Positions 25,421 to 40,000 of a stretch of DNA of 64,000 bases are shown one piece after another; the stretch's first letter is position 1; every line of letters begins with the position of its first letter. The translations under genes were made by a program, and so were the position numbers. The notes under the pieces are model-generated. The model had not been told where the DNA came from, made no database searches, and worked only from the letters and a program-made list of their open reading frames with translations. This DNA comes from Sthenelais limicola (taxonomy: Eukaryota > Annelida > Polychaeta > Phyllodocida > Sigalionidae), in the NCBI GenBank assembly GCA_942159475.1, contig OW804095.1:94625740-94689739 (forward strand), given 5' to 3'.

Positions 25421-28400
25421 TTAAGACATTTGTTTATTCAGAGCTCCATAAAGGGCTTGGCTCCGGCTGCACTCGACTAATTCCTTGCTTACAGATGCAA
25501 TGCAAAGAGGACTTGGCAGATGAGAAAGTGAAACAAAGGGGTTCAACTTATTGCCGTTGAAGTGGCCAAATAATGAATATTTTGACTTGTTTGGTGCGAA
25601 AACTATCCACTGTGAACACATTCAATTATAGGAGTGGCCGCTCCAGGGTTTTAACTAAGATCCTCTGATATGCAAAAAGTATATCCTTCACAATCCTTTT
25701 AGAGGAATGTATTCTTACTGGAAAAGCTGTCTAATTATGTTATACCACGGGCATACCGGCATTAGACGGTCTTTAAAATATTCCGCTTTAACAATGTCAT
25801 TGCTATATGGCTTATGCCACACAAACAGTTATTTTGAATTTTAGAATACAAACAGGCTTGTGGGCCCTTCATGGTAACTTGGGCATAATTATCTGTTTTT
25901 CACAAAATGTTAGAAGGATACGGAAAGATTTTCATCAGTGACTGGATCTATCTGGTTTTATATGCATTACAAAATTCGCTTCTTATTGAAAAGGTCTTTA
26001 CGATTTCATTTAGATTAGGCACGGATACTGTACGGACGAAGAAGTGATGAAGAAGTGTTACAAGAGGATCAGGTTCTTCAGAATTGCATTTATTTATGTT
26101 AATTACTAACAATCTAAAGCTTTTCTTGCTGAGTAATGCCTTAATGAAGCGAGACTTGAGACAGATACTTTCAAAACCTAAACGGCACAGCGCGAGTCTC
26201 CCACAAAAATCAGACACTTCTGGAATCTTCACACAAGCTTTAAGACAAGAAAGACACTGAGAAATAGAATTCAGTTTTATTCATGAACCTTCAGGTCATG
26301 ACATCGTCAGCAGATTGTTAAGCGCACTCTCGTGAATATTCCAAGCCAGTGTACTTAATGAAAACGCAAGCGTTCAAGCGGAGGCAATCCTTAAAAGTTT
26401 CACCAACATGTTTTAATAACTTATCTAAACGAGAGGGAGAATCACCTTAGAAGATTAAAATGTAATGAGATTCTTGGGGTCGGAAAATGTAGATCGTCTC
26501 GGGGACTGATATTGTCACTAATACGGAAATTTCATTCTTGGTGTCCGGTTATATCTTGCAATCTTCTGTTTTTAATAAAGAAGATCCGGAACACTCACAA
26601 CTAATTTCATAATTGATACTCTTTCTGTAGATAGTGGTTGCGCAATGTTCCAGAAGAGCTGCTCGAAGTTGTGTAAATGGCCAACACTTGTCCTCTTCTG
26701 CAGTTCCCTGGAGCAAATTTAAAAACCACATTCGCTATTCCTATCAGCAATTATGGTTTGTGTGCTGACAGAAATTAATTCAAAACGTTTGCTGATTGAG
26801 CCATTCTATCGTATTATACAAAATGAGCAGGCACGTCAGATCCAACTTAAAAACTACCCCAGCAAAACTTATATGGGATCATCTAATAGAGAAGGGGAGA
26901 TTTCTAATGCGTTAAACGTAGGCGTCAGGGCCTACAGAGCAACATTTCTCAAAGCTCAAGGAACTTATTGAGACTGCCTATTGGGGATGGGATGCTATGT
27001 AGGACACCAAGCGGAAGCCCTTTTAGCAAATGGGAGTCCATGGACGAAAGATGTCGAAAGATTACTAGTCCACAAAATCACCAATAGTTCAGTCACCAAG
27101 TCAAAATGTTGATTAACACCTTGATTAAATCTTGATTACCTTGAGTATAATTAATGATGACAATTGCCAGTCATCTATCCTCACATTATTTGGGCTGCTA
27201 TCACATTTGTGCAGACCTTTAAATTCAAGCGTCAACATTTTCCCCTTTTCATAGCATGATACTCAGATCTATTGTACTAATTTGTCTACATCCCCTCCTG
27301 TAATATAATTTCATGAAATATAAATGGAAACATATCGTCAAAATCGAATGTTTTACCACAGAGAAAAAAGAAAGATTATCAAGACACCCGACCTTCACAT
27401 AAATGATGTGAACGGAACATAATGGAAGCCTCCAATCTCACAGATATTTTCGGAGCGATAATATGGTTAGGCACACAGGTACGTCTCAGCAATTCTGTAC
27501 AGATGAGACGGCTATAGGAGAAGAGGGATCATCGATCTCGAAACCTTCAGCAGTATTACCCGTAATCTGTCAACTTTTGCATGTACTACTTCATTGGCAA
27601 GGAAAATTGGCACACAGCTTATTCTTTTGTCGTCCCTCCCACATAGCCCAGGAGTTTATTTCAAAGGTGAGGAAGACACCTATAGTGTTGTGTAACCAAC
27701 CCGAATTAAGTAGAAATGCTACAGTTTGCTCTGATATGGATACTGCAATACAACGAATCCCATGTCAACCCAACACATACTGTGACAAGATGCTTTCACG
27801 GCAAAGCACTGTATATTATATTGCAGTGTATGGGTTAAAAGCACCCAGATGCATCACGTCATAAATTAATCAAGCCTCATATGATTTCTATATTGGGAAA
27901 TTATACATATATGCATGCGCTGATCCGAAGATGAATGGGGAATACATTTGCTGTTTCCAAGTAAAGATTATAACATAAATGGATATAAAGTGCGGTTCTA
28001 TTCTCCTCCCTAATCGTCCGGCAGTTATTCTTCAATTTGTTTTTCCGATGGCAAAATAAGGGCGAACCAATCATAGCAAAAATGGAATTCAAAAATGTAT
28101 TTGATGGAGGTTTTACTGGAGCCACGCCCGGTTGGAGTGACAACATAAAGTCCGTGTACGTTCTCAAATTGATTTGTTCCTTTTTCTGTCTTTTTTCCCT
28201 TCCGTGTGTACCATTGCATGATAAATACCCAAATGGATCATATATAAATGATCCAGAGCTATACAAACATTGATATATATATAATATTACATATATGCAT
28301 ATATGGACCTTGCATGATCTCAATGGAGATAATGAGGCAGACTAATACATCTTCTAATTGTCCTATATACATCGCCTGGGGTAAGTATATATCATGGTAG

Positions 28401-29519
28401 AATACACGATCTCTGCTGGCATGTAAAAATACATCAACCCCCTCCTCGCCCCTGCGCTAATATCAATAAACAATCCCCCGTCCATATACCCATTAACCAT
28501 TCTCGCTGTCTGGCTAAGCATTTAAATGTCCGTTATTGTCATTCGGGGGTGTTGGAGCAGCGACGGGGGGCAACTTGCGACGATCCTTTGCAGGGTTCAT
28601 GGATCCTGGTGCACGGCCTGACGGGTCATTCATTGGCACCCCATTACCGATATGGAACCGCAAGGTTTGTGGATCCTAACGCAAGCCTCCCCCCTCCTCT
28701 AGCACCCCACCCAAACCCCCGCCCATACCTCTCTTTAACACACACCAACCACTTCCTCCCTTCCTCCCACTCATGCACTTTCCATGGGTTATTCCATGCC
28801 ACCCACAATTCATTGTTGCCAATGGATCTTTTGATGTTCGAACCGTACACCCTAATGCGTGAACTGTATGCCTTTATATATCATTGACAAGTAAGAGTCG
28901 CAACTGTGTGTGAGGGTCTTCGTGCTTCTAACCTCTCATGAATATCACAGGCTTCTTCAACAAATCATTACAATAACCATTGTTCAAAGCCATTGTTGTC
29001 TGAGCGAATCAAAAGATAAAGGCGTACCTACCTCAATAATTAGATTTGAAGAACATTGCCTCTTCCAAGGTAAATTGTATCTATAATTGATCCTATATTA
29101 CTAATACACTGGTTCCATGCATGTCTTTCTGTCAAAATAAAGTCCAATGTAGTTGTGAGGGTTGTGTATTTTAACACACTGATGATACTCTCCAAGGGAT
29201 AAGAATGTGTCTCTCATTCAGTCCGGATCAATGTTAGTTCGTGCTGGTCAATCTACTTGGAAAAGTTGACCTCTTCGAAGGCAGCGTTTTGTACGGTAGG
29301 CAGTTGAAATGTTACATATGTAAATGACCAATGAATGCAGGTTGACTACTGTAGAAACAGCTGTGTCGGACGCTTCCACTATGTGTAGTGGGAAACTGGT
29401 GAATGGGAGAGGTGGATATAGAGTGGGAGTTGCAGGAGGAGGAGGCAGAGCTTCTACAACTAGCCACACATTCACCTAGCTCTCACTCCGCCCAACACAA
29501 CACTCACTATTACACTCAG
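25421..29519. other. Long non-coding stretch
   Basis: The largest frames are 27,463-27,864 plus (133 codons) and 27,901-28,323 minus (140 codons, overlapping a plus frame). Neither has a recognisable domain or supporting splice sites, so I do not call them. A proline-rich frame at 28,549-28,887 sits in C-rich sequence. Nothing else was recognised. Confidence 0.45.
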
Positions 29520-29574
29520 GCTCTCTCACTCTCTGTGTCCCTCTCTCTCTATGCCTCTCCCTCTCTGCCTGGTC
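29520..29574. repeat. Imperfect CT microsatellite
   Basis: Pyrimidine-rich, mainly CTCT, with CACT and TGTG interruptions. It makes the overlapping serine/leucine-rich frame at 29,403-29,594 look artificial. Confidence 0.8.
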
Positions 29575-30079
29575 GGATTTGGGATGTTTGCTAGGCTGAC
29601 GAGACACCGTGCAGTGGTGAATGGATTCCCGGCATTAACAGCTGTTCTTCCCGTTGACTTGCCACACTCAGAAGCGGTCCCTTACAAGCTCCTGAATATT
29701 GACTTCCGTGACACTATCAAGTAGTCGGCGGGACGCCAGAATCCTTTTATCGTTTTTTAAACTTTTTTCTCTCGCAACGTTTCCTTCCAATGTCAGAAAT
29801 TCAAAACCATCTAGGACATATGGTAGAATATAGTCCTAAATCCACTGTAACTTGCATGACCTTATGCTCCAGACCATGTATGTATTATAGATGTATGAAT
29901 GGTAGTTGCTCTATGATGTACACATGAACATGCCCTGGTCGGGGATCTATTGTATGGGCGGTACGATAATGTTGAACATGTGTGGGATCTGTAGGGAGGT
30001 GAAGAAGGCACCCATCTCATCACTCTCTTCCAGAGAAAAGTATATAGCGTGTATTGGTGGAGGAACCCTAGCGATCACT
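29575..30079. other. Non-coding stretch
   Basis: No gene or repeat end recognised. It leads into the promoter-like cluster that follows. Confidence 0.4.
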
Positions 30080-30274
30080 TGTACCATAGCAACCTCCTCA
30101 TCCCCTAGCTATCTCTCTCATCCGACGCCAAGCCATGCGGCCAATGGGTGCGAGGATCCGGGCAGTGGCTTAAGGACAAACAGATCACAACAACAGTCAC
30201 CCGGAGGCTGCAGGAGTCGCTCCACTAACTCCCAGTACCTTTAATTTGATTGGCTGATCTGGATTTTGGCGGGA
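30080..30274 (+). promoter_or_regulatory. Promoter-like cluster: X-box-like, CCAAT boxes, E2F-like
   Basis: In about 195 bp there are four sites. An RFX-type right half-site sits in TGTACCATAGCAAC (30,080-30,093). A CCAAT box lies at 30,141-30,145. A reversed CCAAT box in the favourable ATTGGCTG context lies at 30,249-30,256. An E2F-like TTTTGGCGGGA follows at 30,264-30,274. The ATTGG-then-GGCGG order in the plus direction resembles cell-cycle-type promoters. The first ATG downstream is at 30,312 in a fair Kozak context, but it opens only a 32-codon frame. Activity is inferred. Confidence 0.3.
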
Positions 30275-33070
30275 CCCAAGTGCAACTCTTAAGGGTCAGC
30301 TACTGGTGGCGATGGTTCCTTGCGAGATGTGTGATGGAGAGACTCACGCTCCCTGCTCAGGAAGCAGTAGTATAAGAAGTCGGGGAATTAATGATAAAGA
30401 GAGGGGATGAGGTCGGAGACGGGATTGATTCTCTGATGAAAAAAATCGAAGGTGAAAAGATGAACAGAGAGGATTGTAATGTAGGCGAAATCATAAGATC
30501 GGACGGCAGGGGTTTCAGAAGATTCTAGAGAAGAATAGAAAACCTAGTAATGATCAGGAAAAAAAGGAATTGAAGATATTAATTTGGCTAGAAAGAAAGG
30601 AAGAGAGAGCACATTCTGCAAGAGAAGAATAAAGCGGTATCACTGAGAAAAATAATTCCATTAGTGGGTGGCAAAGACATGAATTCAATGTACCTAGTAC
30701 AAAATGGGAAAATCGATAGGTGGAAGGTATAGGTGATTGCATTGTGAACTCAAAGGGATAACAACAAGAATAGTTCGACAGCCCTGCGTGAGGGATAATT
30801 AGTTATATACGGCCGGGTCGATGGTTATGAACCAGGAAAGGAGAAATAAATAGAAACATATTTGCAGTACCAGTATATATCTATATATGCAACGTGTCTT
30901 CGTATACTAAGACTTCTTTACAAAACGATTGTTTATAAATAATTACCCCACAGAATGTATTAAAGAGAATTGTACATTGGTTGACAACACTGGCAACATA
31001 TTTTACCAAGAAGAAATAATCTTTGATAATTCTTTTTGCTGCTTTTGAATTATGCGACATCGCTTTATCTGACATGAAATGCAAGGTGACTTCAATAAAT
31101 GTCGTAGATGATGGATACATTTACTTCTTATGACCTATATACTAATAATGAATATATATTTCTTAATTCCTTGACAAATCACATTTAAATCAAACCATAA
31201 GACGAATATTTGGCATGAAAATGATGACATTCTGTATGAAATCGGTGATAGAAAGCATTTTATCGTTTTCCTTCTACGCCTGCCATCCACTCTTTAGTCG
31301 TCATTTGGAGGAAGCATTAAGGCTCGATTAGATGGCGACAGTAAAGCGAGCACCAATGCTTTCAGGTTACTTTAATGTATTTCTGAATATGGAAAAGAAG
31401 AGTTTGCATTTTAATACAAACAAAACAAGTACTTATAGCAGCAGACCTAAACCAAACATGGTTGTATAAGCGCTGCATGGGCTGTCTGTCGCCTTGCCTC
31501 AGATGGAGATTGCCTCGAGTGTTACATAGAGGCACAAAGGTATGAAGCAATAGGTTAAGAGAGAATAGACATGACGCAGGATAAAGAGGAAGGTCTGTAA
31601 ACGGGGGAAAGGAGGTGCTAGGACCTTTTCATCCGGCGAAGTGATGGCTTCCTCTTGAGAGGCCCAGACGTGCCAACTTGCTGTAATCGAAGGACGCCGG
31701 TGATACTTCAACGCTACAACTTTAAGCAATTGACTTAGTATGTCAACGCCACTCATCGTCAAACCCGATGGCCACTTAGCCAGAGGGACATAATGGAGGT
31801 GAAGGGTAACGTGTATGACCTCCTTTTCCGAAGACGTTCTAACCATTTAATATACTTTCTTCCACTCACTATTCACAAACACGATGTTTTCGATTATCTT
31901 TCATTTAAGACATGCCCCCGTTGCATAACAGTCTGCGAGTAGCTTCTTTAAGAACTTAGTCACGTCGATATAGATGAAAATGCCGTTCCAACACCCAAAC
32001 AATGATGTTTCAAATAGGTACTGGCATTTCAGGTATCATGTATTTGAAATATCTTTACCATCATGCGAAATATGACTTTGGATCACTTTATGTGAAGTTT
32101 CGTCCTTTTAAGCGATGTTTAAACGTTCTCTTAAACAAGCTCTTGCAAGGCTGATTGTTGTTAAGGTAACGACATGGATGTCTTCGAAGGAGTCACTCAT
32201 CTGGATGACAGGTGGCAGAGAGCAGCTCTTTCGCTGGTAAATGTTAGAATCTTTTCTCGTCCTGTGCTCAGCACGCTAGTTGGTATTACACGTGATGCGG
32301 CCAAGGAGCACGACAAATCGCAGATAAAAAAGCGCTTCTCATTAATCCACGAAGCTCTCTCTCTCTCTCTGACAATCGCTTCTGAGCGCCAATGATACCC
32401 GGCTGTGCGTAATAAAGACATTACATGCTCATAAACGTTTTTGGATCTATTGTCAAATGGCTAGCAAACCGTCGTCACGAAAAGGTCATGAAGTTCCAAT
32501 CATTAAGAGCAAATAAATAAGTTACATTTTACAACGTTTGTATTTCCACTCCCGAATGTGTATACTAATGGCGTGTGGACATTGCTGAACGTTTGTGTCC
32601 ATTGACATGCATCAATCGACTCAACTCGGTGCGAATACATCATATTTTGTTGCATTTGACAAGCCGCTCATGCAACAGGACAATGGGGTGAATTCGTACT
32701 ACTTGTACTTGCATCATTCACTATAATAAACAATCGCCCACGACTGCATTGATCAGTGTTTTTACCCACTGCATGAATGAGGTTCGGGTTCCAAAGACGA
32801 CTGTGCCAATTGTTTGCAACTATTTTTTTCAGGTATCAAATGGCTGGTCAAGCAAGTAACAACAGACACACAGGAAGGAATTCTAGACACTATATAATGA
32901 AAAAAGGCAATGATGAATTTTTTATGATGCAATTCAAAACCATTTCCCTTTGTGGTCATTTCTTATAATGAGGTGAACCAGCCCATCCCATTTCTCTACT
33001 GCAGCTGCATATAGCCTTATGTTGTTTGCCAAAACACATGATAAAGCAATGGCTGCCCCCCAACCGCCCG
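30275..33070. other. Mostly non-coding, with a short Cys-rich frame
   Basis: A plus-strand frame from ATG 30,312 to the stop ending at 30,410 (32 aa) begins with C-x2-C-x4-H-x2-C spacing. An open +1 frame continues from about 30,404 to 30,525 in purine-rich sequence. This could be the start of a gene or a decayed gag-like frame, but I cannot decide and do not call it a gene. A (CT)n run lies at about 32,355. The rest is unremarkable. Confidence 0.35.
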
Positions 33071-33098
33071 CCCCCCCCCCCCCCCCACACACACACAT
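33071..33098. repeat. C16 run followed by (CA)n
   Basis: Homopolymer C (33,071-33,086) directly followed by a short CA repeat, the same composite as at 24,301-24,349. Confidence 0.95.
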
Positions 33099-36000
33099 AT
33101 TCAAACCTCGTTATGGGGCCAGACTTTTGACAGACAGTAGGTTTTATAAGCGCATATAATGAACATGACACAAATCAGCTCGACATATTGCGAGAACCTC
33201 AGATTCCAGTCCTCATGTATATCAAATGTAAATTAACGATTGACGACAGGCAAAGAAATTGAGCTTCATTGCTTGACCAGTTATTCGTAGTCTCTGCCAC
33301 ATCCAACCAGCCAGATGGTTCATTACATGTTAATATGTGTGCTCAAAGACCTTATTATTCACATAGTTGACATATGACAACTACTATCCTTGCCTTGCAT
33401 GGACAGGCCAATAATGAAAGCGCCACATGCTACCACTTATATGACCGACCCAGAGTGGGAATGAATCATAAGATATCTTATACAACCGCTTGCATTATTC
33501 CCATAATATGCAAATGTTCTTAAAATGTCACCTTCATATTATATTGTAGCCTTGCCCTTCATAATACGGCCTCAGTTCCCTGGAGAATTCCACTCAGATG
33601 GGTTTATTTATATAAGCTCCTTATGCAGCTATCCGGGGTAATATACACCACTATACTTTCGATGAAGAAATCTTCCCAAGTAAGGGAGGCGAAGTAAATT
33701 GTCCTACATAGATGCGGGGCTCTACTGGTCTCCCTGGTGTTTTAGGGAAGTCTCCCAAGTGGTATGCAGAATTCTCAGAAGATTAGAATCATGATGCATG
33801 CCTTGTAGTCACCCTGTATGCTTCCTTAGATAAAACATTCTAACTCAAAGGAGATTTGGGTACACTATCAGATCAGTGTGTTGGTTGTATTAAACAGTTC
33901 ATTCCATCTCCGATCGTAAAATTCCAGCAGGATGTAATAAAGTCACATAACATAACTCTACATCTCCAAGACACCACATATTTCTATTTCAGGTGTTTTG
34001 ATTTGATTTGATTATTGTTCTCCATAAGCATTACATTGTAATAATGACGTTCTCAGCTTTCGTTGAAAAAGATAGAAATTTCATTCGACATACTGGATGA
34101 TATCTATATTTACCAATTTAAATAAGTAACATATATAGATTTATATACTTATTACGGTAGAAACAGTGATAGAAGACGGGTTTCCTGTGCTCTGATGTGG
34201 GCCTTGTGGTTAGATAGATTATACCCGATAAGGGGATTTCCATCATATCTTTAATACATAACATGATATTTTAGGTTGAAAAGCTGATGACAACATGAGT
34301 TGTGGGAATATTTCCCAGTATGAGGGTCATACTTATAGAGTTACAGAGGGTGACATAGAATAGAATCATTTAAACAACATAATTATCATATTCCAATATA
34401 ATATTTCGAGTGTGAGCCATGGAAAATCTTGTCAAATCACATAAAAAGCAATGTTGATGCTATTGAGATACATATTATAACCATAGTTTGTGAAGCTTTG
34501 AATTCAGAAATAATGTTTTAGTCCTTTTTTCGTTCGAAAGAGTCTGAGGAAATCACCGTTTAGAAAGATATGCAGCAAGAGGTATGAATTGGAGGCCTCG
34601 GAACCCAATCCTTTTACATTTTTCCTCTCTTTCGTTCGTATGAAATTGTGGGCAAGTAGGCTTAGCAGCTCATGTATCATGGGAAATTTGTGGTTTGGCG
34701 GTTGCGATCAAGGCTCTGGAGTCAATGCTAGAGCAAACTAGATATAGGGCTACATCTCATAGAAAATATAATGGCGGTCCCCCTAGGAGCTGAACTGGAA
34801 TGGATCCTCTTCTGTATATTTATAGATCTATCGAATCTATTCCACACAGCTATAACGTTGAATTATCTCGATAAACAAGGGTCATGTTTTATGCTGAATT
34901 ATTTATTTCTGCTGAAATTCTTCCTATGGATGTTTCCCAGCATATATTCTCCACCCCATCAGTTCATATCTATGGCATTTGGAAACCCTTTTATTGACTA
35001 AAAGGATGCTGGGAGCAGGTAGGAAATACATTTGCTGGGTGGATCAGGAATGGGAGCAAAGATTATTGACATCGCCTGGTTTTGCCAAAGTTGCAATGAA
35101 CTGTCTTGGATGATCGTGTAACAACATATTTTGCTCCACAGATACCACGTTACATATCAACCTATTTTGAAAATAGTCTTTTGGTTAGATGTTGTGATCC
35201 AACATTGACTATATAAGCTGCTAGAATCACTCATAAAGGATAAAGATATCACCCGTTTTCCACCTCAGCTAGGAACTATGACATTATCTTTTGTGCAAAC
35301 ATTTTTCTGTTATATAATTTTGTAATACAGGGAGGCTAAAACTTCTTCTCGTATTAATTAGCAAGTGAGTTCTACAATCTTCATTTTGTATTTGCAGTGT
35401 GCATAGGCAATCAACGCCTTTAATCATTGACCGATTGATATTTGATATTTCTTTTCCATGGCGTATGTATAGAGACACTGTAACTAATCATAAATTATTG
35501 TCAGGAAATCTGAGGCGTCATTGGATTTACTGTAAATGGTTGAAAGTACTGCACGAAAGTATAGACATTTTCGCTTTCAATATATCTATACAACACAACA
35601 TAGGGTACACATTACTATCGAAAAGGCCAATGACTGGTGCGTGGGTATGTATATGATATGTGAAAAATCGTGATCATCATGAAACTAGACAATTTGCTGA
35701 AGACGATGGGCATGGCTAGGTCAGGTCTGCCGCCGAAACAAAAATCCATCGCTGAAACAGTCCTATTTAAACGAATATTACCATTCAAAAAGTATCCCAT
35801 TGACATAGTGATTCCCTCTTTTCAGTTATGGGGGTATAGGAGATACTCACTACATTCTACGATTGAGAGCAAACCAAAGCAGGTAAGAATATTGACTATT
35901 TTAATTCATTGATATTTTGGATACCGGAGGATTGACATAATAATAAAGGGGAAGGCAAAAGACAAAGTGAATGCGAACTGTACAGGGAGAGATCAAATCC

Positions 36001-37053
36001 ATAAAACAATGCACGATGCTACAGAAATTGGTCCGCAACGGACTGGAGTGGTCCAATACCTTTGTTGATGTCCTTCATGCCAACGGGCGTAAAGGTATCT
36101 TTCCATTTGTCCAGCTTGCAGTACGTGTGATTGCAGGTGTGTTAGAACGTAAGGTTTGATTCCACTGACGTTAACCTCTGCGGCCGTTGCGGTTTCATTC
36201 TGCAGGGCATTCTCAATCCGGGTATTATAACAAATAGAGCTGGTCAGAGGAGAGTCTTGACATACATAACAAATTGCATTAATGATAACAAATCATTGAC
36301 AATGTATAATCTATTCTTCCCATCCTAGAAAAAGCTACCATTGTCCTCCTCCCATATCAGGCTACACCCAATTTACAAGACAAGGCATTATTTTAGAGTT
36401 ATCGATAGAAAAATGCTCAGGAGAGAAGGGTTAGTTAATATGCATAATAAATTGAAAATCGTACCTCCTCTCTCAGCCAGAAAAAACCCCAAGACTTCTC
36501 TGCTTACACTATCAGACCGGAACGTTTTTTAAAGGAAGAATTTAATTATAATGTAAGAGGGGGTCACTGCCGACAGACTGTAACATTAAATCAATACATG
36601 ATCAAGAATGTAGCGACATTGTAAGAGCACGAGTCATAATGTATTTTCAATGTGTACGGTTTTCCTTTTTTCTAGACCTTTATGTTTTCATTTGTTTTTA
36701 CTTATCTGATGTGTATTGAGATGACAAAATGAGGTAGCATCTTATCAACCATATTAGATAACGTAGATTTGATAGGATCAACAACGCCATTAATAATCTG
36801 TGCCCTCACATATTACATGAGGAAAATCTAGTAGCATACAGTATAGTTATATTGTACTATCGTACTGCGTGACTGGCTTGCCATTTTGAAAAGCAGCATG
36901 TCCCTATACTACATGTACCAGCAACCATATTATTTTCCTCTCAAAGCTGCTTTACCAAAAGGCCATCTCATATATCGGCAGTCGTTTGTATCGGACGCTT
37001 AATGATTCCTCCTTGTGGAGTCTATCAGCCCATTCATGATATATCCACTAGCT
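33099..37053. other. Long non-coding stretch
   Basis: No gene, transposon end or motif cluster recognised. The open frames (up to about 85 codons) are unlike known proteins. Confidence 0.45.
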
Positions 37054-37082
37054 CCTCCTGTGACCCACGCATGCACAGGAGG
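37054..37082. repeat. 9-bp hairpin in a CpG-rich patch
   Basis: CCTCCTGTG (37,054-37,062) pairs with CACAGGAGG (37,074-37,082) across 11 nt. The surrounding 37,000-37,170 is CpG-richer than its neighbours and includes a TTACGTCAC CRE-like site at about 37,127. It could be regulatory, but there is no gene evidence beside it. Confidence 0.7.
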
Positions 37083-40000
37083 CCATTCAATGCGTCACAC
37101 CCGCCTTTAACAATGCCTCCCTTTGGTTACGTCACCCGGACGTTCCCTGGCCGTCGACGCACGCATGCTGTCTCGGCTATCTCAAAGGTATCGGCAAGAG
37201 GTTGATTGAATGGTTGGGATCCGTGGAGAGCTAATGTATACACGAGACCTATAGAAGGCCTACTACCCAAGTTAGGGTTACATGATGGTAGAGGGAGCCA
37301 ATTGGCCAGCAGACTTATATTAATCAAACGCCGGTGTGGGGGCAAAACGAGATGCTTTGATAATGTAGATTGATTTGTGGGACGCGAGGCTAATACTGGC
37401 ATGTAGACAAACCACTCAATTAATTAAGAGAACGCAGATCAGAAATGCGTGGCACACCCCAGGGTTCTTTTACCTGATTTGGCAATATTCAGCGAGCAGA
37501 TTTGTAGCACTAGGAAAGACCGCGGTTGCTCTAACATCCTCCAAAACCGATCTATTAATTGCGCCAAGGCTGTTTATTTTATCAAAAGTCCTGCGAGTTT
37601 TTGTCAACTGCAGATCAGGGGATTTTCAATTTGAAATGATTGCCTGGCGAGGATGTTTGGTCTCTGATATGCAATCTGGGCCCACGTCAGAATTAAACAA
37701 TTTTCGACAATCATTTCACGCATTCATCACAGATTTAAACGCATGGTTATTATTTGCATTACAGATATAGGTTGAAATGTGGATTTATTTCCGTATCACG
37801 AGATGCATCGAAAAAGTGTTTGGTTAAAAGTTCATTTCGAAGTCACGTTTATTAATGGCAATGCATTGTGAACATAGTGTTAGCAGCAACATCGAACCCC
37901 ATTTAGCTGTATAGATCCATCCCAACGTTCCATTGTGTAATGTTTTTGGCTATGTTATGGCGCATTATATTAGGCGCACATGAGAACATCTGGCTGCCCA
38001 GAAATGTGTATTTTATAATAGTTTTGTATCATTTAAAATTACAACCCACCAGCCTCAATAAAGATGTTTCAACAACAAAAACTTTAGGGATTTTGATGTT
38101 TAAGAATAGTAGAACGCATATTGATTCCTTCAGTAAGGTTCCAATATGAGTCTCTTACCATATCAGTCATTCTTTCCTCCGATTAACTCCTATACCCACT
38201 TACTATTGGCACCAATGCTTTCTAACCCAAAACTCGAAAATTGTATAAGTGGATGTGCAATGATAACAATACAGCTTACTACACTTGCTGATAAAATTCT
38301 CCTGAAATAATACAAAGCCAAACATGATTTAATTCTTCCTTCGAATCTTTCAGATGACGGATTCGATATTCTTACAGTATTCATCGTTTTAATCTAAACC
38401 CCCAAATCCACATAGAGGTTTCCTCAGTGAATGTCGATCGCTATTGTATGAGATTTGTTATTTAGATACCGAGGAATCGGGCCAAAGGAGTTGACCAAGG
38501 CTGTCTCATGGACATGAACATCGACCACTAGTATGAGCCATGTGTAGGCTCTCCCTAATCAATTTCAATACACATCGGAATGGGACAAAATTCAATTCTG
38601 TGCGTGTGATAGCCTGTTCTGCACGCGGTACTCCCATTGTATGCCTTTGTTGCTATACATGAAGAATCAAGAGCATCATAATCCGATCTTATGAATAATT
38701 GATATGTTTACAACAAACTTAAAATGCCTATTTTAGGGTAACAATTTCAATTGTCCTATGTATGTATACATATTAATCGCAAAAAAATTAAGTTGCTTCA
38801 GTTGAGGTTGCTTCAGTTGTTCATCGATTGGGTATGCATTATGTGTCGTGTTATTGATATTTGTAATACTGTTTACGAATCACCCTTGTGTGAGTTTTGC
38901 TAAAATCTAAAAAGGATCACATATCGAAAACACTTCCTTCACCAAACTAAACCTGCGGGACTTTTCCACTGGGACTGCAGCCAGTATGATCGCCGGTTGG
39001 AAATATTCAATACGTTCTTTACAAATGATCCTCCCTTGATCTTTTCAGAGAATCAAAGCAATCATTTGTTATGTTGAACCAGTGCTTAAATGTTGTTTAT
39101 ATTTCTATAATAATATTATCATTCTCTACAATGGAGATTCAAATAACTGACACTCGAGTTCAAAAATACTTTTTTACATCTTTACATGATCAACTACACC
39201 TCACAGTTCTAAACATTTAATTCATATAATATATATATACAGAAGGGATACAAATAGTTCTTCAAAAAGTTTTATTCAGGTCATATTGTTCACAGCACGC
39301 TAGCTTTGAGGAACGGTTTCGTTCTGCATTGAACTAATTCTATTGTTGTGGGATTGTACATCGATGTATGAAATTTAAAGGAATATCACATTAGTTTAAC
39401 ATAATGTATTATAAATGATGATGATGGAAATGATAAATCATGGATGTTGACAGACTTATTATTGTATATTTTCTATATGATATATCATATGGGTAAGTGA
39501 ATGGTGGATAGGTGGATAGGCGGATCGGACTATTGTGGATATATGGAATTATGGAATGTTATTGCAGATTTCCTTTGCTATATATAATGACTACAAGTAG
39601 ACGTGTTTTAAAGTCAAAACACGCTGCACCAGGGGAAGGGCTTTTTAGGAGCTAATATATATCTGAAGGTAGCCATTTATTCTTGTATTTTATTAAGGAT
39701 TACTAAACGCCCAAAATAATGATAATTTGGATATTGTAATTAGTATTATATTTTTAAGCCGTTGTCACTATTATGTCATTGTAATCGCACTCTATCGTTA
39801 TAATTTCCTATTGTATAAAATGCCTAAGATTGTGATGAAAAGAGCGCTTCGTGGGATTCATATCCTAATAATATTTTCCAAATCAAAAATCAAAGGAACA
39901 TAGCCAATAGCACAAGATGTTTGTATTTCAATATATATCTTTTGTTTAAAAAAATGAATAAAGTGGTGGGTGGCACAATCCTGCAACTGCGCTTCAGCAT

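Noticed and set aside
27463..28323. 133- and 140-codon frames on opposite strands
   Set aside because: No domain, no promoter or splice support, AT-rich composition with frequent Tyr/Ile/Cys as in random translation.
28833..28856. GGTTCGAAC-like B box on the minus strand
   Set aside because: No T stem can be formed and there is no A box at the right distance.
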